Shown here piece after piece: positions 25,233 through 35,539 of a DNA stretch of 64,000 nt. The stretch is from positions 15,795,501-15,859,500 of the forward strand of contig BSBM01000307.1 in the NCBI GenBank assembly GCA_027924585.1, given 5' to 3'. Both the position numbers and the translations under genes were made by a program. Each line of letters starts with the position of its first letter. The stretch's first letter is position 1. The notes under the pieces were generated by a model. It was not told the DNA's origin. It saw nothing but the letters and a program-made list of their open reading frames with translations, and ran no database searches. This stretch comes from Larix kaempferi. Taxonomy: Eukaryota; Streptophyta; Pinopsida; Pinales; Pinaceae.

Positions 25233-25540
25233 CCGATTCCTAAAGAATATAAAAAAGCCGAACGAATGGTTGTGAGAGGGGTCTGTGGGTCATCATTCCT
25301 CTGCGAAAAGGCCCTAAGGACACTAAATCCACCCATACCTACGTGCACAATCCCAGTGTCTATGCCACCTGTAAGCATGATGTCTGCTTCACCTCTACGA
25401 ATATGGTTTGCAGGTGCATATAAAGAGTAATTTGCTGTTGCACATGCTGTCGGAATTGAGTAGTTTGGACCCATAAATCCTAAATCAATTGCCAACAATG
25501 CAGATCCCATGTTTGAAATGGAAAAAGGAATGAAAAAAGG
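25233..25540 (-). pseudogene. beta-ketoacyl-ACP synthase I (KAS I) exon fragment
   Basis: The frame reads into Ser-Asn-Met-Gly-Ser-Ala-Leu-Leu-Ala-Ile-Asp-Leu-Gly, then Met-Gly-Pro-Asn-Tyr-Ser-Ile, then Thr-Ala-Cys-Ala-Thr with the nucleophile cysteine of the condensing-enzyme family. After that come Asn-His-Ile-Arg-Arg-Gly-Glu-Ala-Asp and Ser-Gln-Arg-Asn-Asp-Asp-Pro-Gln-Thr. These are signatures of plastid KAS I, which elongates acyl-ACP in fatty-acid synthesis. Homology stops right after Pro-Gln-Thr, where the enzyme should continue to its two catalytic histidines. Only about 95 of some 400 residues are present. This copy has no internal stop. It sits inside a repeat and is a captured fragment rather than a gene. 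Confidence 0.8.
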
Positions 25541-25745
25541 TGTTATTCTTTTTCCCTAGAGCTATAGTTTGAATATGCTACATTAAATCCAATTTTTTAA
25601 ATTGGTATTTTTTTAAAATATAATTGGTTGTAAAACAATGGCGCCAGCCAAGTTTTTCCCATCCCAAGAGGGGGTGTCATGGTGGTTTCTGGGTTTTGTG
25701 CAAGGAGTTGCAGACTTCGTAGTAGAGGAAATCGTTTTGTGTCAT

Positions 25746-26590
25746 GTCGAAGAATAAACCAGAGTTCTCAACGAGGATCCCAGAGAGGAGAAAGAAGACA
25801 ATGTATGCATCAGGAGTAGCATGGAAAGACAGAGAGTCAATTTTGAAGCAATTGAAGCAAGTGTGTCACGTCCAAGAATATCGATCTCTGAATTAGATGC
25901 CGTTAGGCATCTGGTACAATAGTGGCCAATGCAGCATAATAGAGATAGAGGGAGAAAGATGGATGTGTGCAGTGTTTTTCAAAGTGGAAGAATCATCTCT
26001 GTTCTCTCCTTCACACCCTCAAGATATGTGAGACATGAGCATAAAATTCAAGGCTGCAATTGAGTCAGAAAGAAGAGTAATGGATAGGTTTGCTTGAATG
26101 CTTGATGACTTAACTAGTAGCATAGGGAATTGAAGCAGAAAGTTTAAGATCTAGCCAGGTAGGTAATGTAAATAGTTCTATACCCAAATCATCATATTAT
26201 AAATAAGAACCAGTAATCCTCAGCAAAATCTAGTCGATGGAGAATTATGTGGCATCTCAGAGCATGATGATCAATTATGTCTTCAAAGGAATGAGGCAGC
26301 TCAAAAGAATTAACAATGAATCCATTTAATTCTAGTAGTTTGCTAGCAAGGATAACAAACTTCTGAACACATACAAATAACATGAATGTAGGGATATGCA
26401 TGATAAACAACCATATTTTTTTGTTGCTTTTGGACACAGAGAGTAGGATGCAATAATGAAAATTTAGCCTTGAGGATTAGATGAGATAATTTTATTAATG
26501 CCCAACTACTAACCACAAATAGGCCAAAGGGATTGCTAATTACAATAGTGCAGGATACAAATGGGAGTGCACAGGTCACTCTTATAAAAT
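25746..26590. other. no feature recognised
   Basis: A non-coding stretch. Minus-strand frames at 26192-26579 are short, hydrophobic and without motifs. Confidence 0.3.
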
Positions 26591-26597
26591 ATATAAA

Positions 26598-26828
26598 TCA
26601 TAAATAAAAGCTAAAGCATACTACTAAGAATGCAATGACAAAACCTCCAAAGAGGAAAGCAAGGAGGACCTTATGTCTAAAATAAGCAGGCCAATCACTC
26701 CTGAATCCCTCTCTCCTAACATCTGAGGCGAAAGTGAAGAAGCTCATGAGAGATGACCAATTAGATGATATAGACATGTTGGGGGATTTGACCTGAGATA
26801 TATCTTGCTGCCCAAATGATGTAGCCAT
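26598..26828 (-). CDS. hypothetical 76-residue single-pass membrane protein or exon
   Basis: ATG at 26828 opens a frame with a polar N-terminal half (Ser/Gln-rich, about residues 1-25). An amphipathic middle follows, and then a hydrophobic segment of about 23 residues (about 54-76, Leu-Leu-Ala-Phe-Leu-Phe-Gly-Gly-Phe-Val) at the C terminus. Composition is less AT-driven than in neighbouring frames. I recognise no family, and no promoter or splice signal supports it. It could be a tail-anchored peptide, an exon or chance. Confidence 0.2.
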   Translation of the reverse strand: MATSFGQQDISQVKSPNMSISSNWSSLMSFFTFASDVRREGFRSDWPAYFRHKVLLAFLFGGFVIAFLVVCFSFYL

Positions 26829-26829
26829 G

Positions 26830-27789
26830 TCAGTTGATGTGGAGGATATCTCTTTTCTGTTGATGTTGTGTGAACTGTACTAGAATCTATTGCAATATCC
26901 TTGTATAGGTCTTACTTGATGAGCTCATAATGGCTCTCAGAATCTGTTGTTTTGTCACAGGTAAATATTATAGTTGAGTACAAACCAGATCTCAAATGGT
27001 GGAGCATATATCTCAGGGAATATAATAGATGAAGGAAAAACCATTGCATGTCAATCCCATAAGAAGAAGAAGATTGCGAGAAATCCAAATAAAATATTAT
27101 AAGTAAGATCAGAGTCTAATGACAACCTTGATTGAATATGCATTGAAGAGGGTGTAGCAAATGCAAATGTTGGAAGAGATTTCTAAGGGATAAAAGTTCC
27201 AATCGCAAGAGTTGAGTTTAAAGTTGTTGATTTTAGACAAAGAAAATCTAGATTGGAAAGTCAGACTAGAAAGAACACAATATCAGTTTAGGTTTGCAAG
27301 GAAAATTATGCTGACGTTTTATTAATGACTCAAGAAGAAATGCCCGATATTAGACAAAATCCTATCTATTTGCAAGAAATATATTAAAAGGCTGAAATAC
27401 ATGTAAAATATGAATGAACAATTTGATTGGCTACATTGAAAATATTATAGAAAATATGTAATTTCACTCTTTCGGCCCAGTACAGGATTTTTTCATAATT
27501 CCTCAACTAATAGAATGTTATGAGAAATTGCTTTAGGAAAACAAGATCAATATTCAAAATATAGCATATGTAAATAAAAGTCAGCTATTAAAGTTTTTGA
27601 CAAAGGAGGTTAAGGATATACTTCATATTCAATTTTATTTTCCTAAGATAGATAAATACATAAATATATTTCCTAAAATGCTATTGATCTTGCGGCCCTT
27701 GCTGTCTAAACACAGGTTGCAGAGGTCGGTAATATTGAATAAGAAACTTGAACTCTTTAGAACAGAAAATAGATTTATGTACCTGGAAA
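26830..27789. other. AT-rich stretch beyond the 3' end of the RPA-like gene
   Basis: No coding feature. This stretch should contain the 3' terminus of the Helentron-like element if that is intact. I could not identify a terminal CTAG-type end with a preceding hairpin. Confidence 0.3.
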
Positions 27790-30700
27790 TCAGTTTCTTT
27801 TTAAGTTGATGATTCTGTTATCCAGGGCCAATGTAAATAGCCCTTGCTGGGAAAACCTTCGCAGATTGAAAACTGTTGATGATATGTTTTTTGAGTATTG
27901 TTCAAATGAAATATTTGCTACTTCTGGACAATACTCTTTTAGCTGTGGGTTGCACAGTGTGCATTCTATCAGCCCATCATTTGTGTCCAAATTGCATTCC
28001 AGATTATGTTCATATATAATTTTCATTTCTTTTTTGCAAAATGCACAGACCACAGAGCTTTGAATCAGTGGTTGTTTACATTCAACGCAAATGCATCGAT
28101 ACGGAGGTGCAAATGGATTTCTTGCTTTGAGTATTCCGTGTATCTGTCAAAGTCTCAGAACAAATGACCATAGAAAATGCATATAATATCAACATATTTT
28201 TAAATAGAATTATGCCAATATTTCTTTCTATTTGAATAATAATTAAACTTAGATTCTAAGCACTATGACTAGTTATAATGCGAATGCACAATGTAGCCAT
28301 TGGCTAATTGTTGTTAGCGGTTGGGTAAAAGCAAAGAAACATTGCAAAAGCAATTCTTGCAAATTGATGAATAAGAGTGTTGTGAACGAAGTTCTGGGGT
28401 TGAATATAAAATTTGTTGCAATGCAGACAATGTTTTGAAGCAGTCCTAGAAAGAGAACAAATTGTATTTTCCTAGCATGCAACAAATATTGTATGTGCAA
28501 AGACGATTGTCATTTAATTGACATGCAAGGTTGTATTCTCATTCTTTTGTTTCTCACATTGAAAGTACAAATACTCAATGCACTTTCTGCAAAAAGCAGA
28601 AAATCCAAATCTCGAATGCCATTGCAAGTGCAATTTTGACGAGTTAAACAAATGGAAAACCTGTTTCGTGGCACTGTAAGCATGGTGGATGTATCTTCCG
28701 AACACAGAAATCTAGTTATGTCACTGTTATGTTATCTAGCATTAATAATTTTAGGCGTGGTAGGTAACATGAATTAGTTGGATGCACTTTTGGTACTTAA
28801 AAGCCTTGTTTGCAAAGAGAGCTTGATATTGATTACATTTTGAGATAAAGATGTTGTCACAAGTTGGGAAGTGGAAGCGCCATCAATTTATAAAGCAACT
28901 GGCCTCAATTCACAATACTCCCGAGAGATTTTGTGCTCACATGCCTTTAACCAGTGTTTTCCAATCATAGTATTTGAATCTTTTCATAAATTCTTAGAAG
29001 CTTCTGATGCATTGCCTTTATTTTTAAAAGTACTTCGGGTGCCTGTCTATGGCATGTCAAGGAATCAAGTATCACTTCCGAGTTATTGGCTGTAGGAATC
29101 ATAGTGAAATAAGGAGAAAGAGAGACCCATCATCAACGAAGAAGAATTGTAAACGTGGTTGAATCAGAAATGGCAAACTATTTTGCCAATGCATGTTGTT
29201 CATTATGTAGTAATTCCATTTGAAGTTTATGTACCTGGAAAGACCCTTTGGGATTGGATTTTGCAGAAACTTTAAATCAAACTTCATTATCGAGCAGTGC
29301 AAGACATTTCCCTTAGAGGTTATATCATCATTGTGAATCAAATTTTGCTTATTATATATGTCTGTTATTTCTTGTTTTATCTTTTCTTAGGCTAAAGGGT
29401 AAAAGCAAATCGAGTACTTAGTTTGGGGGAGCATTGCAATAAATGAAGTTTGTGTTTTTTATTTTGGGGTCTTTGCACTTTGCTACAAAATGCAAGCTTG
29501 GCTTGACTAATATATGTGCTGAAGGAACTATGTTAGCTGCTAAATGCATTGTTTTAGACATGACTGGTAATGCATCTTGTAAAATACTTTGCACAAAATG
29601 CTACACAAGTCAACGGCATATTTGATTTGTTTGAACTTCGTCGCATAGTTGTGGCTAAAGCCTGGATCCGATGTTTTTAAAAGAAACAGGAAGCTTTGAA
29701 GTTGGTGTCCAAACAGTTGTATGGAGATTATTTGGACTATCATTGGGGATGAGATTTGATAGCACATTCAATAAATTACAATTTGGGTTGCTTTGCTCTA
29801 TTGGAAGCAAACACCTAAGAAAAGAATGGTTTTTGTACATAGGGTGGTTAATGAGATAAGCACAAATAAAAATGGCTATTGTAATGATAAATTAATTGAT
29901 AGCATCTGCTTTAGGTTGATTACTACTTTGCTTTTATTAGAGTATGCTGGCTGATTCTAGAAATTTGTACAATTAAGATAAATGTGGATGCTCATAAGAC
30001 TGGTTTAAAGGACTATAAACAGTCTTATGGGAATCCTTTATGGATTATTGCTCCAAGGAACCTTTGCTAAGGTTTGATCAACTGGTTTTGTAACAAAATG
30101 TCAAAATAAGAAGTGGAATCTTTGTGATGCTTAAGTTAGGTGGGGCAGAAGGTGTTAAGGCATCTGGAAGTTCTATTGTTGCTTTAAGACATGTATTAAG
30201 ACACATGTATCGGGGTGGTTGGTTCTTCATTGTTAGTTTTGTAGTATTAATGTGTTGTGACCAGACACAAATTTGAAATGATAATGTCTTGTTTAATTGG
30301 GAAAACCAATTGAATAGAGTTAAACATATGATTCTAAATGGAACTCAAAGTGCTCTTAAAATTAGTTATGATGTGCTCAAATAAATCTAATAGCTAAATT
30401 GATTTTATAGAAAAACCAAATACTCTTGTCTGAATGGCTAAAAAAGCTTAAAATCCATAGCTTTAAGCAACATGTGCTTAGGAGATATAGTAGAGGAAAA
30501 GGAGATTTCTGATTGTAGGAACCAGCTATGCAGGTTTCTTTTTAAAACAGAGTTTTCAAAGTGGCCCTTTTTCAAATGGCTAAAATAATCTAAAAGCAAT
30601 GATCTAAGGAAGCATTTGCTTGTTAGGCTTGAAGCTAGAACTACAAATAGACGAGATTCTCGATTATAGGAAAAATGTGTGCTCAAGATCGGAAACAGCG

Positions 30701-33700
30701 ATACATGAGACAAATCATGAAAACTCAAGGAGGTATGAGAGGCTTCAGCAACTTGGAAAGTATAGTTGCGAAATGTTAATCCCATATTTCTTTGCAGAAA
30801 TGAAGGGATAATATTTAGCTAGACTACATTATCTTGGTTCCAATACAAGAGCATTATTGCTAGCAGTGGAGGTTTTTTTGTAAGCTTTGAGGTTTAAATG
30901 AAAAGATAGTTTGAAGGAGTAGATGTATGTGTTAATTGTTTTATGCTTACACTGTTCATTGTTCTGCTATGTGAAGAGTTTGATTTGCAGAAATTAAATA
31001 TCAGTTCATTTGTTTGAAAGCACAAGGACGGGATTCACCTAGGGCAAGGAAAATATGACAAAAGATGAGTACAGATACGCATCCATGCTTGTAGCATGTT
31101 TGCACTATCATTAGAAGACAGTCTATGCTTAGTTGTTGTTGTTTTTAGAAGGCCTGTTTTTCTTTAGATGGAAAGTGTTGTTTTCTTTTTGCTTTTTCCA
31201 AACTAAAACTTGCAACTTCATATTCAAGTAGGAAAAAGTTACATTCAAAAGGTGCCAAAGCATTTTGATCAACATAGACTTTGCTAAAATTGCAATCAAG
31301 TAGATTCTATCCATATTGCTATAATACCATTTACATAAATCTGTACGTATCAAAATGGCTTCAAGCCCACAACATTGGGATAACAGCTTAACAAAAGCCA
31401 ATTACATATATCAGTATCAAAAAATTTAAATCAATGTTAACAGTCCACTATTGAATAAAACTTCAAAGATAAAACAGCAGTGAACTACATCGCAGCAAGA
31501 AGCGAACAGGATCCCTGAAAGTGTTATTTTTTTAGCTTCAGTTAGATGCAGTTCACTTTAGTTTAAAAGGTGCACTTTGATATTGAATGATGCATTTGTG
31601 CATAAGGGAGGTTTCCATAGCATGTAGATTTTTAGCAAAGAGATGCATGCTTGTCGGGCTCTGTATCTGAGATGTTTAAATATTCTTGGTCATCACAAGC
31701 TCACGATGTCGTTGAGCATATTTCAGACAACATGCAATCAAAAACCACAAAAAGGTCAAGGAGGAGATATCAAAGGGTCCACCAATTGGGAGGATGTATT
31801 TGGGAAATGTTAACCGCCATTTTTCCTTGCAGAAATGAAGTGGTAACATTTAGTTAGAGTACATCATGTTGGTGGTAATACAAGTGCATCTAGACTTTCA
31901 CAGCGATTAAAGCTTGTTTGACAATTGGGTTCATCAGTTTTTGAGAAACTATTATTTTTTGCAATTTGCTTTTTTGGGAGCTAGACTTCTGGGCTTGCAT
32001 GTGAGAGAGGTTTATATATTTTGGGTCATCACAAGCTCATGAGATGAGCATATTTCAGCCAACATATGATCAATGTCATGAGTGAATCACGACAATGGTT
32101 ATTTTTAGCAGTATGCTTATCGATAGTCGTATGTAGTTTTTGAGCACATGTTTGGGCTCCTTGTAAAAAAGTGAGCCTAATGAGACTGCTTTGATCCATA
32201 TGAGAGATGATGTTATTTTTAGAAGTGACTAATTTTGGATTTTTTATATTTGACAGCAGTCTCCCAGATAGTATCTTTATTTTAAATATTTCCTACATTT
32301 TCCTTTTTCAGAGCTAGACTGGTTTTTTCTACGTATTTATATTCAGTAGTTTCTATTTGTGGCAAGGACAGGTTGTGTAGCCATGGTTGCAAGTGTGCAA
32401 TGATGGAATGATTTCATAGTGTTCATAGATCAAGGATGGGTAAAATGCAGACTTGAGACAGCTAGACCGTTTTTTTTGTACATATCTATATTCAACAATA
32501 TATATACATAACTATGTCTGTTGACAATAGTGAAATTTAGCCCACCAAAAACTTTTTCCCTAGTGGATTATGCTATCAAAAACTTAACATATTTATGGTT
32601 AAAATAATATTTAGTTAAGTAAGTTTAAAGTTAACATACTTATGGCTAAAATAATATTTACTTAAATAAGTCTATATAGATTTAACTACTGGGAACTAAA
32701 GCAGATATTGCTTTTTTTTATAGCATGGAAAGGTTGGTTGGGGTTTCAAAATTTGCATAACAAATGTCTGATAGAAGTGGGGAATGAAATCAAGATAAAT
32801 TTGTGAGTAGATATACAGTCAAAAGGAAGTCCTATACCAGTTTGTTTGCAAAATCTATATCAGTCTTGATGATAATGTTCTGAAGAGATCACAACAATTT
32901 AAAAAAGTGTTCAACTGAAGCCTACTATAGATAACAAAGTCAATGCTATTAGACAATGAACAAGAGACAAAAAAACAGAAGCAGGTGTTAAGCAATGAAA
33001 CTACTTTGCACCAAAGTAAATTTTGTTCTTGTTTTTCCTTGTTGATGAAATGGAAAAGAAGGAATTTTCCAACGAACCTGTGTCTTTGAGTCAATGATTG
33101 GAAGCAAATTTTGAATTGCATAATCATCATTAAGAGGGTCAATAAAAGTAGCTGCACAGGTCCGGAGCATGTGGCTTCCTTTAGTGTCATTTCGGACAAT
33201 GTTTTTAAACAGATAGAATGGAGGATTATCAGATGCAAGTTGTTGTTGAATTTGCAAGAACAGTTCTTTGAAGGCTTCATTGACTTGTAACTGCAATAGT
33301 AGAAGACAATAGTCAATGAGCATAGGTTGCAATTAGAAATCGTTAAAGCTATCTGTATTTGTTTTTTTCTATTTTCTTGTTTATATAAAAGAATGGAAAT
33401 TTTATTTAGCTTTAAAAAATAGCATTTCCAAAAGAACATTAGACATGCAAATGGCATATTTATTGTTGCATGTTCGTTTGTCGTTCCACCGTCTTTGATA
33501 TACAAGTCGAACTGCTTGTTGTTGTATTCACATGCAACAACGATTGCTGCGACAGAGCCAACAGAGTAGGAGTCGTTTGATGACAACAGATCAGCAATTG
33601 TCATATCTGGAGCTAGCTTTCTCATTTTGCAAACTTGATCAATTGTCTCAATTATTGTATGTGGAAATATGACTATTGAATACTTGGCATCGCCTCTGTC

Positions 33701-34653
33701 GTACTGGCCTTTTTTCTTGAGCCCAAATCGAGTGATTCTTAGACTTTTGTTGGTTGAGAAATAGCTACCAAAACGTTTGATCAAGTTGTCACTTATTCCA
33801 GCAGTGATTGTCATTAGCCCATCTCTATCAACAAAGTCTACATGCAGTATTTGTGCCTTTACAGGAGAACCTTGGATTTTGTTTTGTGCAGGCCCATATA
33901 CGGCCAAGATGTCTCCTTCGAAAACAATTTTTGGTGTTATTGTGCATAGCTCTATAATAGTAGCTGCCTCTGCGGCTGTTTGTTTGAACCTGCTATTGTT
34001 ATAATTTTTGCTATTGTTATTGATTTAGAACAAATGGGAAATATGGAAACAAATAGATAGTATTGAAACAAAGAAGCACAAAAAAAAAAGAAGCAAATGT
34101 CTATAATTCTTTTACTAGATTTTTGACATATGCATAGCGCGAATTCTATGTAGTGCCAAGAATTTCAACAAAACAATTGCTGAAAACTATGTTATCTATA
34201 GCCAAATATTGAACAAATTTTCATTTACAATTATCTTGAACATAAGAATTTGTTATTAAAACATTTTATGTAGCTTATATATTGTCTGCATTATTATAAA
34301 ATGGAAATAGCATGTGAATACTTTTGTAAAGAGTGTCTACATATGTTATGGCATAACTGCTAGTTTTTAAAATCTGAATTGTGGAGAAATTAAAGTGTAA
34401 ACAACTTTCAACAATAAAAAATAACCAAAATTTGACATCACAAAATAGATTATAAAAATATGAAAAAGTTCAACATAATTTAAACTCATAGCTATGACAT
34501 CAATGTTGCAGATGCCCAAAGCTGATCTAAATTTAGCTCACTATGAATAGAAGAAAACCAAATTGATATAGTTTAAAGTGCATGGAAGTTGCAAGAGAAA
34601 GAATAGTACCTGCTTTTGATTTTGTGCAAATATGATACCATGGATCTGTCCAT
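27790..34653 (-). CDS. RPA70-like single-strand DNA-binding protein of the Helentron (exon model)
   Basis: Proposed exons on the minus strand: 34653-34610 (ATG, donor GTACTA), 33989 to about 33490 (acceptor after TAGCAG; donor not resolved), 33290-33078 (acceptor ATTGCAG, donor GTTCGT) and 28143-27790 (acceptor TTTGACAG, then stop). The first joint completes an Arg codon. The joint from the third to the last exon is phase 0 on both sides. The second exon resembles OB folds DBD-A/B (Gly-Asp-Ile-Leu-Ala-Val-Tyr-Gly and Ile-Thr-Ala-Gly-Ile-Ser-Asp). The last exon resembles the zinc-ribbon DBD-C, with Cys-X4-Cys style pairs (Tyr-Arg-Cys-Ile-Cys-Val-Glu-Cys, Cys-Ala-Phe-Cys, Cys-Thr-Leu-Cys). RPA would coat displaced single strands during rolling-circle transposition. 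The gene starts just after the endonuclease stop, on the same strand. No stop interrupts the exons. The last intron is about 4.9 kb. Confidence 0.6.
28144..33077 (-). other. long intron of the RPA-like gene, containing repeat copies
   Basis: No further RPA exon was recognised. Two related segments lie at about 30690-30830 and 31750-31855, sharing 'aaatgttaa' and 'ttgcagaaatgaag.g.taa.attta'. A third partial relative is near 32020-32080. Short frames (such as 28871-29095 and 29443-29625) lack motifs. The size may reflect later insertions into an originally short intron. Confidence 0.35.
33991..34609 (-). other. first intron of the RPA-like gene
   Basis: Bounded by GTACTA at the 5' side and TAGCAG at the 3' side on the minus strand. 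Very AT-rich, with frames closed by stops, consistent with a spliced plant intron. Confidence 0.5.
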
Positions 34654-34696
34654 AGATAGGAAGACAATAAAATTAGATAATGCAAAATTGAGTAGA

Positions 34697-35539
34697 CTAT
34701 GCATTCTTATCAAAGATTGATAGGAAAGTTGAGTAGTGATTAGTCCAATAAGCATCTGAAATATTGAAAACAATAGTTATGTGTTTCAAATTTGTCCAAA
34801 AGTGGTCAAGCATTGAACCAGTGTTTGTTGTTGCTTTTGTTGTTTTCAGTGTCAAGCCTTTCATTTCCATAAACAATTGCAATTTTCTTTTTGACGTTGT
34901 TTCTTGCAACATGTCAATGTTCAGGTCACCAACTACTAGGATTTGAGTGGTTTGTGTGCAAGTTGACAAAATGCAACTCAATATATGAAAGAGATCATCA
35001 AGCACACCACATGGTCTATTGTAAATGTTCACTACTTTCAACACATTGTAGCCAAATTCAAGATCTACGCAAATTGCTTTGGTGGAGTTTTTTGTATAGT
35101 TTTTAGAATCGATGATGGCAATGTCTTTTTTAATCAATGTAAGGATTCCATGCATTGAAAATGCCGAGAAGAAATTGTATTTTTCTATCATTATTGTTTC
35201 TTTGGTAAGTGTGTGCATGTGAGTTTCTTGCAAACATAAAATGTCTGCCTGCATAAGTTCATGATCATTTAGAACATCGTCATAGTGCAAAATCAAGCTG
35301 TGTGTGTTCAATGATGCAATGAGTAATTGCTTAGCATTTGGCATTGAATGCAAACCGTATTCAAATTGCAAAGTTGTATGTGTTTTTAATCTATCTATTT
35401 CAGTGGTGACTTTTGGACAAGTTTTAAAATTTCTTTGTTCTAACTTATTTAAAAGATAAAGACAATCAATATCTCTAACACGTGAGAGCGCAGTGTAAAC
35501 AAGGCCATGTCTCTTAATTCCTTTTGGGTCAAATGCCAA
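34697..35539 (-). pseudogene. Helentron helicase motif VI plus C-terminal EEP (AP-like) endonuclease domain
   Basis: This frame continues the helicase after the 2-nt deletion. The first 30 residues hold Val-Tyr-Thr-Ala-Leu-Ser-Arg-Val-Arg-Asp (motif VI). From about residue 70 an endonuclease/exonuclease/phosphatase fold is visible: Ser-Leu-Asn (77-79), Leu-Gln-Glu-Thr-His with the metal-binding Glu (105), Asn-Ile-Tyr-Asn-Arg-Pro (171-176), Gly-Asp-Leu-Asn-Ile-Asp (204-209), Leu-Asp-His (244-246) and Ser-Asp...Asn-His (261-268). The length (about 210 residues) and the set of motifs suggest a complete domain. In Helentrons this domain is thought to derive from non-LTR retrotransposons and to nick DNA. 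The first residue shown by a six-frame reading is a TTG, so this is not an independent gene. Confidence 0.8.

Larger units (their letters stand above)
24750..25745 (-). repeat. KAS I-bearing repeat, inverted copy (R1)
   Basis: Read on the minus strand, this block has four parts in order: a segment with 'ccagaaaccaccatgacacc', a KAS I exon fragment (25233-25540), an 80-codon open frame (24952-25194), and a 175-bp-type subrepeat (about 24750-24935). The same parts in the same order lie on the plus strand at 53.8-54.95 kb and partly at 54.97-55.8 and 57.04-57.25 kb. It is therefore a dispersed multi-copy unit that has picked up part of a host gene. Confidence 0.65.

Noticed and set aside
32855-33450. 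Long extension of the 350-codon RPA-like frame past Asn-Met-Pro-Phe
   Set aside because: The sequence becomes Cys/Leu/Phe-rich with no OB-fold character and overlaps the next exon in another phase. It reads as intron.
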